A stretch of 64,000 nucleotides of DNA from Kitasatospora sp. NBC_00374 (GTDB lineage: Bacteria; Actinomycetota; Actinomycetes; Streptomycetales; Streptomycetaceae), in contig NZ_CP107964.1 of NCBI RefSeq assembly GCF_041434935.1, positions 4,340,001 to 4,404,000 on the forward strand. The letters are read 5' to 3'. The notes beneath the pieces are model-generated. The model searched no databases. It was not told where the DNA came from and saw only the letters and a program-made list of their open reading frames with translations. Position 1 is the stretch's first letter, and every line of letters starts with the position of its first letter. Position numbers and translations under genes: made by a program. Below are positions 44,047-52,755 of this stretch, one piece after another.

Positions 44047-44283
44047 TTAGCGCGTGGTGGAGGTGTAGGGCAGCAGTGCCATCTCGCGGCTGTTCTTCAC
44101 GGCCGTGGCGACGTCACGCTGGTGCTGGGTGCAGTTGCCGGTCACTCGACGGGCACGGATCTTCCCGCGGTCGGAAATGAACTTCCGAAGCAGGTTGGTG
44201 TCCTTGTAGTCGACGTACGTGACCTTGTCCTTGCAGAAGACGCAAACCTTCTTCTTCGGCTTGCGAGCAGGCGGCTTCGCCAT
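44047..44283 (-). CDS. rpsR: 30S ribosomal protein S18
   Basis: The 78-residue S18 has KKKVCVFCKDKVTYVDYKDT with a CxxC pair plus a third Cys in TGNCTQHQR; the zinc-type (C+) form is suggested, since a fourth ligand may be the nearby His. LLRKFISDRGKIRARRVTG binds rRNA with S6. The second of two adjacent ATGs is preferred because GGAG lies six bases upstream. A zinc-free second S18 copy exists in many streptomycetes; it is not in this window. Confidence 0.95.
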   Translation of the reverse strand: MAKPPARKPKKKVCVFCKDKVTYVDYKDTNLLRKFISDRGKIRARRVTGNCTQHQRDVATAVKNSREMALLPYTSTTR

Positions 44284-44400
44284 CATGTGCTCCATTTGGG
44301 TTGACGGTCCGGGTGCCTGCAAAAACACCGGCGGACCGCACGAAATCTCTCAGCATGCCTGGGCCCACGAGAGGCCCGGCGCGCACCGCTTCAGTACCGC

Positions 44401-45009
44401 TTAGAACGGGGGCTCTTCCGAGAAGCCGCCACCGGACGGGGCTCCCCAGCCACCGCCGCCGCCCTGGTTTCCACCAGAGGGGGCGCTGGACGCCCACGGG
44501 TCGTCGGACGGACCGGACTGGCCGCCGCCGGAGTTTCCACCCCAGCCACCGCCACCCTGGTTGCCGCCGCCGTACCCGCCGCCGCCCTGCTGGCCGCCGA
44601 AGCCGCCACCGGAGCCGCCCTGGCCGCCACCAGGACCGCCGGAGCGGTTGGCGCGGGTGACCTTGGCGGTCGCCGAGCGCAGGCTCGGGCCGACCTCGTC
44701 GACCTCGACCTCGAAGACCGTCCGCTTCTCGCCTTCCTTGGTCTCGTAAGACCGCTGGCGCAGTCGGCCCTGCACGATCACACGCATGCCGCGCTGCAGC
44801 GACTCGGCCACGTTCTCCGCCGGCTGACGCCAGACGTTGCACGTGAGGAAGAGGCTCTCGCCGTCCTTCCACTCGTTCGTCTGACGGTCGAAGGTGCGCG
44901 GGGTGGACGCGATACGGAACTTCGCGACCGCCGCACCCGACGGGGTGAAGCGCAGCTCGGGGTCGTCGACGAGATTGCCGACGAGGGTGATGACGGTCTC
45001 GCCTGCCAT
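44401..45009 (-). CDS. ssb: Single-stranded DNA-binding protein
   Basis: The 202-residue SSB has an OB-fold at residues 1-112 (ETVITLVGNLVDDPELRFTP, FLTCNVWRQPAENVAESL, VIVQGRLRQRSYETKEGEKR). A Gly/Gln/Asn-rich flexible linker follows, and the acidic tip SEEPPF recruits partner proteins. Most bacteria have DDxPF here; the SEEPPF form keeps acidity and the final Phe. The ATG start and length are typical for streptomycete SsbA. A parS site lies between it and rpsF. Confidence 0.96.
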   Translation of the reverse strand: MAGETVITLVGNLVDDPELRFTPSGAAVAKFRIASTPRTFDRQTNEWKDGESLFLTCNVWRQPAENVAESLQRGMRVIVQGRLRQRSYETKEGEKRTVFEVEVDEVGPSLRSATAKVTRANRSGGPGGGQGGSGGGFGGQQGGGGYGGGNQGGGGWGGNSGGGQSGPSDDPWASSAPSGGNQGGGGGWGAPSGGGFSEEPPF

Positions 45010-45050
45010 GGTGGTGATGACCTCTCGGAACGGAGTTCTGCGGTGCTCGC

Positions 45051-45074
45051 CCGGTGTTTCACGTGAAACACCGG
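45051..45074. other. parS centromere-like site
   Basis: A perfect 24-bp palindrome whose core TGTTTCACGTGAAACA (45055-45070) is the ParB-binding parS consensus. It lies in the 103-base gap between rpsF and ssb, inside a transcription unit. ParB spreads from such sites to organise origin regions for segregation during sporulation. Confidence 0.93.
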
Positions 45075-45112
45075 ACGTGAACCATCTGGCGCCCGAGGGC
45101 GTCAGAGGTGGC

Positions 45113-45403
45113 TCAGTGGGTGTCCGGGCGCAGGACCTTGGTCCGCAGAACCGACTCGCTCAGGCTCAGCTGACGGTCGAGCTCCTTGACGACCTCAGGC
45201 GTGGCCTTCAGGTCGATGACCGAGTAGATGCCCTCGGACTGCTTGTTGATCTCGTAAGCCAGACGGCGCCGGCCCCAGGTGTCGACCTTCTCAACCTTGC
45301 CACCCGCGGTGCGGACGACGTTGAGGAAGTTCTCGATCAGGGGGGAGACAGCGCGCTCCTCGACCGACGGGTCGAGGATGACCATCAGCTCGTAGTGACG
45401 CAT
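45113..45403 (-). CDS. rpsF: 30S ribosomal protein S6
   Basis: The 96-residue S6 starts MRHYELMVILDPSVEERAVS and has GRRRLAYEINKQSEGIYSVI and KELDRQLSLSESVLRTKVLR, the full S6 fold. It pairs with S18 on the platform of the small subunit. An AAAGGAGGTG ribosome site nine bases before the ATG predicts strong translation. First gene of the unit, followed after 103 bases (with parS) by ssb. Confidence 0.97.
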   Translation of the reverse strand: MRHYELMVILDPSVEERAVSPLIENFLNVVRTAGGKVEKVDTWGRRRLAYEINKQSEGIYSVIDLKATPEVVKELDRQLSLSESVLRTKVLRPDTH

Positions 45404-45721
45404 GTGGAACCCACCTCCTTTGGACTCAACGGCCACGGTCTCTCCGTGGCAGGAGGGTTGTGCAGCGTCGGCACCGGAGCAGTGCCCGACCCTCCCCACC
45501 GTAGTGCGGGGGTCCGACAATCGGGCCCCGCCCGCGAGCGGACATAAGAGGGGCACAACTACACCAGTGCAGACCGCACAGCCTACCTGGCCACGGACGG
45601 CCCAACCAAACTCCCCGGACACCGCACCCAGGGGTTGTGATCCGCGCCATACGGCAGCAATCTGGACAGAACGGCATGCCCCCTCCAGCGGGCATGCCTC
45701 CTCCGACGGAGGTGGGTCCTC
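45404..45721. promoter_or_regulatory. rpsF / 45722-gene divergent region with tandem leader hairpins
   Basis: This 318-base region should hold the rpsF promoter on the minus strand and that of the small membrane gene on the plus strand. On the plus strand a hairpin (45673-45681 with 45690-45698, nine bp) is followed at once by CCTCC-GAC-GGAGG (45700-45712), in which the right arm is the ribosome site of the 45722 gene. The leader could therefore fold to hide the ribosome site. No open frame is supported. Confidence 0.5.
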
Positions 45722-46018
45722 ATGGCACAGACTGTCCGCCGAATGCCCGCGTTCACCCTCAACACCGACGGCCGCCCGCATCCGCGGGAGAACACCCTGG
45801 TCGGCATCGCCGCCGTGCTCGGCCTGGTGGCCTTCATCAGCTGCTGGTTCTACAGCCTGCACCTGCTCACGTCCTGGACCGGACTGTTCGGGATCGCCGT
45901 CGCCCTGTGGGGCCAGTTCGTGTCGGTGACCACGGCCGAACGGTTCGTGCTGATCATCTCGCTCGGCATGTCCGCCATCGGGTTCTATCTGGGCATCGCC
46001 CACGGCGGACTGTGGTGA
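45722..46018 (+). CDS. Small membrane protein of unknown function
   Basis: I do not recognise this 98-residue protein. After a basic N-terminus (RRMPAFTLNTDGRPHPRENT) it has three hydrophobic segments, at about residues 25-48, 50-68 and 74-95. A GGAGGTG ribosome site nine bases before the ATG is convincing. Codon position G+C is normal. Position between rpsF and femX suggests a small conserved envelope or secretion-related gene, which is only a guess. Confidence 0.8.
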   Translation: MAQTVRRMPAFTLNTDGRPHPRENTLVGIAAVLGLVAFISCWFYSLHLLTSWTGLFGIAVALWGQFVSVTTAERFVLIISLGMSAIGFYLGIAHGGLW

Positions 46019-46216
46019 GGCGCGCGCCGCTCCGCGAGCTTCGATCCGCGGAGTGAGCCCCTGCTTGCGCCGTAACCTTCACCGCCCTCCTTGCGTAGAT
46101 ACCTGTGCAGAGGTCCGCGAGGAGGGCGGCGTCATGTCCGACCCGCACCACCCGAAACGGACCATTCGGGCGATAGGGTCACCCTGGATCGGCCCACCGA
46201 GGAGGAGCACCCGAGA

Positions 46217-47335
46217 ATGAGCCTGCGCCTGAGGACCATCACCCGCGAGGAGCACCTGGCCTTCGTCACGAGCCGGCCCTCCGCCAGTCACATGCAGGTG
46301 CCGTCCTGGGCCGAGGTGAAGGCGGAGTGGCGCTCCGAGAGCCTGGGCTGGTTCGACCCGGGCGGCGAACTCGTCGGGGCCGGCCTGGTGCTCTACCGCC
46401 AACTGCCCAAGCTCAAGCGGTACCTGGCCTACCTGCCCGAGGGCCCGATGATCGACTGGTTCGACCAGGACCTGGGCCGGTGGCTGGACCCGATGCTGGC
46501 CCATCTCAAGTCACAGGGCGCCTTCTCGGTGAAGATGGGCCCGCCGGTGGTGATCCGCCGCTGGGACGCGCCGACCATCAAGGAGGCGATCGCCGGCCAG
46601 GAGGCCAAGCGGCTGCGCGACGTCGACCCCGACTGGTACGAGCCGCGCGCCTTCGAGGTCGCCGACCGGCTGCGCAAGGCCGGCTGGCTGCAGGGCGAGG
46701 ACGGTGGCGCCGGCTTCGGCGACGTACAGCCGCGGTACGTGTTCCAGGTGCCGCTGGCCAGCCGTTCGCTGGACGACGTCCAGCGGGGCTTCAACCAGCT
46801 GTGGCGGCGCAACATCAAGAAGGCCGAGAAGAGCGGCGTCGAGGTGGTCCAGGGCGGCTACGACGACCTGGCCGTCTTCCACCAGCTGTACGTCGTCACC
46901 GCCGACCGCGACGGCTTCACCCCCCGTCCACTGGCCTACTTCCAGCGGATGTGGAAGGCGCTCACCACCGAGGACCCGAACCGGATGCGGCTCTACGTCG
47001 CCTACCACGAGGGCGAGCCGCTGGCCGCGACCACGATGCTGACGGTCGGCGAGCACATCTGGTACTCCTACGGCGCCTCCGCCAACCACAAGCGCGAGGT
47101 CAAGCCGTCCAACGCGATCCAGTGGCGGATGATCCGCGACGCCTACGCCCTGGGCGGCAGCGTCTACGACCTCCGGGGCATCAGCGACACCCTCGACGAG
47201 AACGACCACCTGTTCGGGCTGATCCAGTTCAAGTTGGGCACCGGCGGCCAGGCCGCCGAGTACCTCGGCGAGTGGGACTTCCCCTTGAACAAGCTGCTCC
47301 ACAAGGCGCTGGACCTCTACATGTCGCGCCGCTGA
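46217..47335 (+). CDS. femX: Peptidoglycan interpeptide bridge aminoacyltransferase FemX-type
   Basis: The 372-residue protein has the tandem acyltransferase folds of the FemABX family: ASHMQVPSWAEVKAEW, YLPEGPMIDWF, FNQLWRRNIKKAEKSGVEVV, YSYGASANHKREVKPSNAIQ and YDLRGISDTLDENDHLFGL. In streptomycetes FemX uses Gly-tRNA to add the glycine bridge to lipid II, on the cytoplasmic face of the membrane. The ATG at 46217 follows GAGGAGGAG. A racemase-like gene follows after 49 bases and probably shares the transcript. Confidence 0.92.
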   Translation: MSLRLRTITREEHLAFVTSRPSASHMQVPSWAEVKAEWRSESLGWFDPGGELVGAGLVLYRQLPKLKRYLAYLPEGPMIDWFDQDLGRWLDPMLAHLKSQGAFSVKMGPPVVIRRWDAPTIKEAIAGQEAKRLRDVDPDWYEPRAFEVADRLRKAGWLQGEDGGAGFGDVQPRYVFQVPLASRSLDDVQRGFNQLWRRNIKKAEKSGVEVVQGGYDDLAVFHQLYVVTADRDGFTPRPLAYFQRMWKALTTEDPNRMRLYVAYHEGEPLAATTMLTVGEHIWYSYGASANHKREVKPSNAIQWRMIRDAYALGGSVYDLRGISDTLDENDHLFGLIQFKLGTGGQAAEYLGEWDFPLNKLLHKALDLYMSRR

Positions 47336-47384
47336 CCCACCGTCGGCCCACCCGTCGACTCGACTCACCCCGGGGAGAGCACGA

Positions 47385-48413
47385 ATGACCCTCTCGTTGT
47401 CCGTGGAAACCGCTCGCTGGCGGGCCCACCAGCAGTCCGTACTGGCCGAGTTCCCCGGGCTGGTGCCGGTCGCCAAGGGCAACGGGTACGGCTTCGGCAA
47501 CCTCCGGCTCGCCGCGGAGGCCGCCCGGTTGGGGGCGGGTGTGCTGGCCGTCGGCACCGGCACGGAGGCCGCCGAGGTCGGCGAGGCGTTCCCCGGCGAC
47601 GTCCTGGTGCTCACCCCGTACCGGTCCGGGGAGCCCGAGGCCGGGCCGGCCGGGCGGACGATCCGCACGGTCGCCCACGCCGAGGTGCTGCGGTCGGTAC
47701 CCACCGGCTCCCGGGTGGTGGTGGAGTGCATGACCACCATGCGCCGGCACGGCGTCGCCCCCGGCGACCTCGGGCGGCTCCCGCTGGACGGCCTGGTCCT
47801 GGAGGGCTTCGCCCTGCACCTGCCGCTGGACCGGCCGGACGGCTCCGACCCGGTGGCCGAGGTGGCCGAGTGGGTCACCTCGATCGCCGCGGCCGGGCTG
47901 CCGGTCGGAACGGTCTTCCTCAGCCACCTGGCCTCCGCCGACCTCGGCCGGCTGCGTCGGCGCTTTCCCGCGACGGCCTTCCGGTCCCGGATCGGCACCC
48001 GGCTGTGGCTCGGCGAGATCGGCGCGCTGCAGGCCCGCGCCACCGTCCTGGACGTCACACCGATCGCCAAGGGCGAGCGGTACGGCTACCGCCAGCACAA
48101 GGCTCCCTCGGACGGAAACCTGCTGGTGGTCACCGGCGGCACCGCGCACGGCGTGGGCCTGGAGGCCCCCAAGTACGTCCACGGGGTGGTGCCCCGGGCC
48201 AAGGGACTGGCCCGGGCAGGGCTGGCCACGGTGAACCGGACGCTCTCGCCCTACGCCTGGGACGGCCGCCAGCTGTGGTTCGCGGAGCCGCCGCACATGC
48301 AGGTGTCGATCCTGTTCCTGCCCTCCGACAGCAAGCCCCCGTCGATCGGCGACGAGCTGTCACTGAACGTCCGCCACACCACCACCCACTTCGACCGGGT
48401 GGCGGACCGCTAG
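47385..48413 (+). CDS. Alanine racemase-like PLP-binding protein, probably not a racemase
   Basis: The 342-residue protein has a fold-III PLP barrel start (LVPVAKGNGYGFGNLRL, with the PLP-Lys at 31) and continues like alanine racemase. In the C-terminal domain the racemase motif GYADG, which holds the catalytic Tyr, aligns with GTAHG (Thr253, His255). The length is about 30 residues shorter than Alr. It lies 49 bases after femX. A related function at the wall precursor stage, or a binding role, is possible; D-Ala production is doubtful. Its stop shares CTAG with the stop of the converging glycosyltransferase. Confidence 0.85.
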   Translation: MTLSLSVETARWRAHQQSVLAEFPGLVPVAKGNGYGFGNLRLAAEAARLGAGVLAVGTGTEAAEVGEAFPGDVLVLTPYRSGEPEAGPAGRTIRTVAHAEVLRSVPTGSRVVVECMTTMRRHGVAPGDLGRLPLDGLVLEGFALHLPLDRPDGSDPVAEVAEWVTSIAAAGLPVGTVFLSHLASADLGRLRRRFPATAFRSRIGTRLWLGEIGALQARATVLDVTPIAKGERYGYRQHKAPSDGNLLVVTGGTAHGVGLEAPKYVHGVVPRAKGLARAGLATVNRTLSPYAWDGRQLWFAEPPHMQVSILFLPSDSKPPSIGDELSLNVRHTTTHFDRVADR

Positions 48414-50023
48414 GCCTCGTTCGGTCCGACCCGCTTCTCGGCGGGCACCGCGACCCCGGGCCCGGCGTCCGCAGGCTCGATGTCCGAAGGCCCGGCCGCG
48501 TCGGTGGGCACCAGCCAGTCCGGCTCGCCCACGGGGGCGTACTGCGCGTAGGTCGCCTCCTCCCGCAGCCGGCGGGCGGTGCCGAGGACGAAGCGGTCCG
48601 GCGTGAAGTCCAGGACACCGCCCGACGGGTCGTCGCTGCCGTCCCAGCGGACCGGGTCGCGCTCCGGGTGGAGGATGTCGCGAACCACCATGAAGCACAG
48701 GTAGAGCGTGCCGACCAGGTGCAGCACGATCGCCACGTGGTACCAGTCCTGGCCGATGCCGTGCTGCTTGGAGTCACCGATGTACGCGAGGTAGGACCAG
48801 ACGCCGAGGAAGTAGAGCACCTCGCAGGCCTGCCAGATCAGGAAGTCCCGCCAGCGCGGCCGGGCCAGTGCCGCCAGCGGGATCAGCCAGAGCACGTACT
48901 GCGGCGAGTAGACCTTGTTGGTCAGCACGAACGCGGCGACCACCAGGAACGCCAGCTGCGCGAAGCGCGGGCGGCGGGGGGCGGACAGGGCCAGCCAGCC
49001 GACACCCAGGCAGCAAGCCACCAGCAGCGCGCCGATCCAGGTGTTGAGGGTGGGCAGCTGCGCGTTGCGGTCCTGCATGAGGATCAGCCAGAACGACCCG
49101 AAGTCCTCCTTGCGGGTCTGGCTGAAGGTGTAGAAGGTCGCCCAGCCGTCCCGGTTGGCGATGATGATCGGCAGGTTGACCACCAGCCAGGCGCCGACCG
49201 CGCCGCCGAGGGCCTGGCCGAAGGCCCGCCAGCGGCCGGCCCGCCAGCAGAGCACCAGCAGCGGGCCGAGCAGCAGCAGCGGGTAGAGCTTGGCCGCGGT
49301 CGCCAGGCCGATGAACACACCGGACCAGCCGGGGCGCGACTTGGCCCAGTAGGCCATCGCCACCGCGGTGAACGCCACCGCCAGCAGGTCCCAGTTGATG
49401 GTGGCGTTCAGCGCCAGGCAGGGTGCCAGGGCGAACAGCAGCGCGTCCCAGGGCCTTCGCCGGTGGGTCCGGGACACCGCGACCACCGCGATCACCAGAC
49501 AGATCAGCAGCATCACCGCGTTGACGGTCCAGAACCACTGTTCGCGGTGCTCCAGCGTGCCGTCCGGCGTGGTCAGCCAGGCGGCGACCTGCATGAACAG
49601 CCCGGTGAGCACCGGGTACTCCAGGTACTGCATGTCCGGCGACGGCGACGGCAGCTTGTCGAGGTAGGGGTGGAGACCCTGGTCGAAGCCGCGGCCCGAG
49701 TAGAGGTGCGGGATGTCGCTGTAGCAGGCATGGGTGTACTGCGCGGTCGCCCCGCGGAACCAGCCGCCGTCGTAGCACGGCGCCTTCTGCACCATGCCGA
49801 GCACATAGACGACGATCACGACCAGGGCCAGGAACCTGGCCGGGCTCCACCAGGAGGTCCCGAGCAGGGCCCTGCGCCCGGGCGGGCCGCCGAGGATCTC
49901 ACTGCCGGCCGCCGCCACCGGATCCTCGTCCGCTGGGACGACCACCGTGTTGGGCAGCGGACCGTCGACCGGGTCCGGGGCGGGGGCGGGCCCGGCGGCC
50001 TCGTCACGCGTGCTCGACGTCAT
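48410..50023 (-). CDS. Glycosyltransferase family 87 (DUF2029) membrane protein
   Basis: The 537-residue protein has an acidic disordered N-terminus and about ten to twelve membrane segments between residues 60 and 420. GT87 mannosyltransferase-type stretches include YLEYPVLTGLFMQVAAWLTT, NATINWDLLAVAFTAVAMAY and ATAAKLYPLLLLGPLLVL. A cytoplasmic or outer acidic C-terminal tail follows. It would use polyprenyl-phosphate sugars to glycosylate a lipid or wall glycan. The ATG at 50023 gives MTSSTRDEA; an ATG three codons earlier is possible. No ribosome site is clear. Confidence 0.88.
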   Translation of the reverse strand: MTSSTRDEAAGPAPAPDPVDGPLPNTVVVPADEDPVAAAGSEILGGPPGRRALLGTSWWSPARFLALVVIVVYVLGMVQKAPCYDGGWFRGATAQYTHACYSDIPHLYSGRGFDQGLHPYLDKLPSPSPDMQYLEYPVLTGLFMQVAAWLTTPDGTLEHREQWFWTVNAVMLLICLVIAVVAVSRTHRRRPWDALLFALAPCLALNATINWDLLAVAFTAVAMAYWAKSRPGWSGVFIGLATAAKLYPLLLLGPLLVLCWRAGRWRAFGQALGGAVGAWLVVNLPIIIANRDGWATFYTFSQTRKEDFGSFWLILMQDRNAQLPTLNTWIGALLVACCLGVGWLALSAPRRPRFAQLAFLVVAAFVLTNKVYSPQYVLWLIPLAALARPRWRDFLIWQACEVLYFLGVWSYLAYIGDSKQHGIGQDWYHVAIVLHLVGTLYLCFMVVRDILHPERDPVRWDGSDDPSGGVLDFTPDRFVLGTARRLREEATYAQYAPVGEPDWLVPTDAAGPSDIEPADAGPGVAVPAEKRVGPNEA

Positions 50024-50092
50024 GGCGCACATACTGCCGCACCGGCGGCACCACGAGGAGACTCCCCTCCCAACGCGCCTCGCCCGAACGGC

Positions 50093-50131
50093 CGAACGCC
50101 GGCCGCCCCGGGTGGGGGCGGCCGGCGTTCG
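50093..50131. terminator. Hairpin terminator of the PBP gene
   Basis: A perfect 17-bp stem (50093-50109 with 50115-50131) with a five-base loop lies 30 bases beyond the PBP stop on the minus strand. Confidence 0.85.
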
Positions 50132-50160
50132 AGTGCGGCTCACCGGATCGGTCGGACCGG

Positions 50161-52755
50161 TCAGGGAACGGGCACCTGGCTCCCCGAACTGCTCGCCGAG
50201 GGCGAGGGCGACTTGCTGTTGGACGGCTTGCCGGAGGGCCTGGTCGGGCTGGACGACGGGCACAGCGGCCCGAGCAGGCAGGACGGGCCGGGGTCCGGCG
50301 CGCTGGGGCTCGGCGAGGCGGTGGCCGAGGCCGTCGCGGTCGGACCGGGCTGGGGCTCGGTCGGCGCCGCGGCGGTCGGGCTGTCACTGGCCGAGGCCGA
50401 CGGGGACGGCGAGACCGGTGCGCCCGAGGAGTCGACCTCCTCACCGATCGGCTCGGGGGTCGGGAAGTCCATCTTGGGCTGGCCGTTGAGGGCCGCCTTC
50501 ATGTACCGGGTGAAGATGTCGGTCGGGAAGTCACCACCGTGCACGGACTCGTGGCCGGCGGTGCCGTTCAGCGAGAGCAGCTTGGACGTGCCCGGCTCCT
50601 CGCGCCACATGCCGACCGCGGTGGACAGCTGCGGGGTGTACCCCACCCACCAGGCCGAGGTACCGGCGTCGGTGGTACCGGTCTTGCCCGCAACCGGCCG
50701 CCCGAGCGCGTTGGTCTTGATACCGGTACCGGCCTTCGCCACGTTCTCCAGCACGTCGGTGATGTTGTCGGCGACCGCCTGGTCCAGCACCGCCTTGGCC
50801 TGCGGCTTGGTGAAGCCCGGCAGCTCCTTGCCGTCCTTGAGCACCTTGGTCACCGAGTACGGATCGGTCTGCTGGCCGCGCGCGGCGAACACCGAGTAGG
50901 CCGAGGCCATCCGGATCGAGCTCGGCCTCGAGGTGCCCAGCGGGTAGGTGAGGGTGGAGGACGGGTTCAGGCTCTCCTTGCGCAGGCCGAGCTTGAGCAC
51001 CAGCTCCTCGACGGCCTTGCCGCTGACGTCCTGGCCGAGCTGGACGAACGGCACGTTGTACGAGTACTGCATCGCCGTCTTCAGCGAGACGTAGCCCGGG
51101 CTGTTCCGGCTGTCGTTGCGCTGGTGATAGGGCTTGCCGTCGTCGCCGATGGCCGGCGAGCCGTCCGACTTGTGGATCTCGGAGTTGTCGTCGGCCAGGT
51201 ACTTCGACGCGGAGTTGATCCGCTTGGGCTTGCCCTGGTTGTCGGTCTGGGTCACCACACCGGTCTGCATCGCGGTGGCCAGCACGAACGGCTTGAAGGT
51301 CGAGCCGACCGGGATACCGGTGCTGTCCGCGTTGTTGGAGTAGTGCCCGGCCTCGATCCCGGGGCCGCCGTAGAGGGCCACGAGCGCGCCGTCGCCCGGC
51401 CGCACCGAGGCGGCACCGACCTGGACGAACTTGTCCGCCTCACGCTTGTCCGGCTTCAGCGACTCGGCCTGCACGTCGTCGACGGCCTTCTTGAGCTGCT
51501 CCACCTTGTCCTTCTCGAAGGTGGTGTAGATCGAGTAGCCGCCCTTGTCCAGCATCTGCTGGGAGATCGGGTTCGGGTCCTTGTTGGTCAGGTACTTGTT
51601 GACGGTGTCGACGAGGTAGTAGACCTCGCCGTTCATGTTCGCCGGGGCCTTGCGCTCGATCGGCTTGGGGAACTCCGGGCCGCAGGCGTCGCGGTCGGCC
51701 TGGGTGAGCTTCTTGGTGGCCACCATGCGGCCCAGGATCCAGGTCCAGCGCTCCTGCATGTTCTTGCGGTTGCCCTCGCTCAGGGACGGGTCGTAGACCG
51801 TCGCGCCCTTGAGCAGTGCGGCCAGCATCGCGCCCTGACAGACGTTCACGTCCTTGGCGTCCACGCCGTAGTAGGCCTGGGCCCCGGCCTGGATGCCGGT
51901 CGCACCGCGTCCGTACCAGGCGGTGTTCAGGTAACCGGTGAGGATGTCGTCCTTGGACAGCTGACCGTTGATCTTCAGCGTGATGAAGAATTCCTTCATC
52001 TTGCGGGTGAGGGTCTGGTCCTGGCTCAGGTAGGCGTTCTTCACGTACTGCTGAGTGATCGTCGAGCCGCCCTGGGTCTCACCACCGGTGGCCATCTTGT
52101 AGACGGCACGGGCGATGCCCTTGGGGTCCACGCCACTGTCCTCGCGGAAGGACTCGTTCTCGGCCGCGATCACCGCGTCCTGGGCGGGCCGGCTTATGTT
52201 CGCCAGCTCGACGATCTGACGGTTGGTGGTGCCCTTGCGGGTCATCTCCGTGCCGTCGGCCCAGTAGTAGATGTTGTTCTGCTCGTGCACCAGGTCGTTC
52301 AGCTTGGGGATCGGCGTCATCTGGTACGCCGCCCCGACCGCCGCCACGCCGCTGCCGAAGAAGATCAGGAAGAGGCTGAGCACCAGCTTCCAGGACGGCA
52401 CCCACCGACGGAATCCGGACTTGCCGAATCTCGGGTAGTCGATGAATCGCTTCTTCCCGGGCTTGCCGGACTTCCCGGCGGTCCCGGCATTGCCGGAGGG
52501 GCCGGTCTGGTCGCCGCGGCCGCCCTTCTTCTGGCCCTGCTTGCGCATCTCCGCCCGGCTCATCCGGGGCTGCTGAGCGGTCTCCCGGACACCACGACGG
52601 ATCCCCTCGGAGCGCAGCTGGTCGGGGCCGCCGCCCGGGTTGTAGCGGGGCGCGCCCTCCACCGGGCTGCCGTAGGCGTACGGACTCTGGCCGTCCCCGC
52701 CAGGGGGCTGCTCCCCGTCGCCCGGGTTGGACGACCTCCGCCGGTGTTCGCTCAT
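50161..52755 (-). CDS. Class A penicillin-binding protein (transglycosylase/transpeptidase)
   Basis: The 864-residue protein has a Gly/Arg-rich cytoplasmic tail to residue 120, one membrane span (about 121-144), a GT51 domain with catalytic Glu199 in VIAAENESFRED and GGSTITQQYVKNAYL, and a transpeptidase domain with Ser485 in GSTFKPF, SYN in MQYSYNVPF and KTGTT from Lys691. A Ser/Pro/Thr-rich tail of about 120 residues reaches into the wall. It polymerises and cross-links peptidoglycan. It is divergent from the PadR gene with 397 bases between the starts. Confidence 0.95.
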   Translation of the reverse strand: MSEHRRRSSNPGDGEQPPGGDGQSPYAYGSPVEGAPRYNPGGGPDQLRSEGIRRGVRETAQQPRMSRAEMRKQGQKKGGRGDQTGPSGNAGTAGKSGKPGKKRFIDYPRFGKSGFRRWVPSWKLVLSLFLIFFGSGVAAVGAAYQMTPIPKLNDLVHEQNNIYYWADGTEMTRKGTTNRQIVELANISRPAQDAVIAAENESFREDSGVDPKGIARAVYKMATGGETQGGSTITQQYVKNAYLSQDQTLTRKMKEFFITLKINGQLSKDDILTGYLNTAWYGRGATGIQAGAQAYYGVDAKDVNVCQGAMLAALLKGATVYDPSLSEGNRKNMQERWTWILGRMVATKKLTQADRDACGPEFPKPIERKAPANMNGEVYYLVDTVNKYLTNKDPNPISQQMLDKGGYSIYTTFEKDKVEQLKKAVDDVQAESLKPDKREADKFVQVGAASVRPGDGALVALYGGPGIEAGHYSNNADSTGIPVGSTFKPFVLATAMQTGVVTQTDNQGKPKRINSASKYLADDNSEIHKSDGSPAIGDDGKPYHQRNDSRNSPGYVSLKTAMQYSYNVPFVQLGQDVSGKAVEELVLKLGLRKESLNPSSTLTYPLGTSRPSSIRMASAYSVFAARGQQTDPYSVTKVLKDGKELPGFTKPQAKAVLDQAVADNITDVLENVAKAGTGIKTNALGRPVAGKTGTTDAGTSAWWVGYTPQLSTAVGMWREEPGTSKLLSLNGTAGHESVHGGDFPTDIFTRYMKAALNGQPKMDFPTPEPIGEEVDSSGAPVSPSPSASASDSPTAAAPTEPQPGPTATASATASPSPSAPDPGPSCLLGPLCPSSSPTRPSGKPSNSKSPSPSASSSGSQVPVP

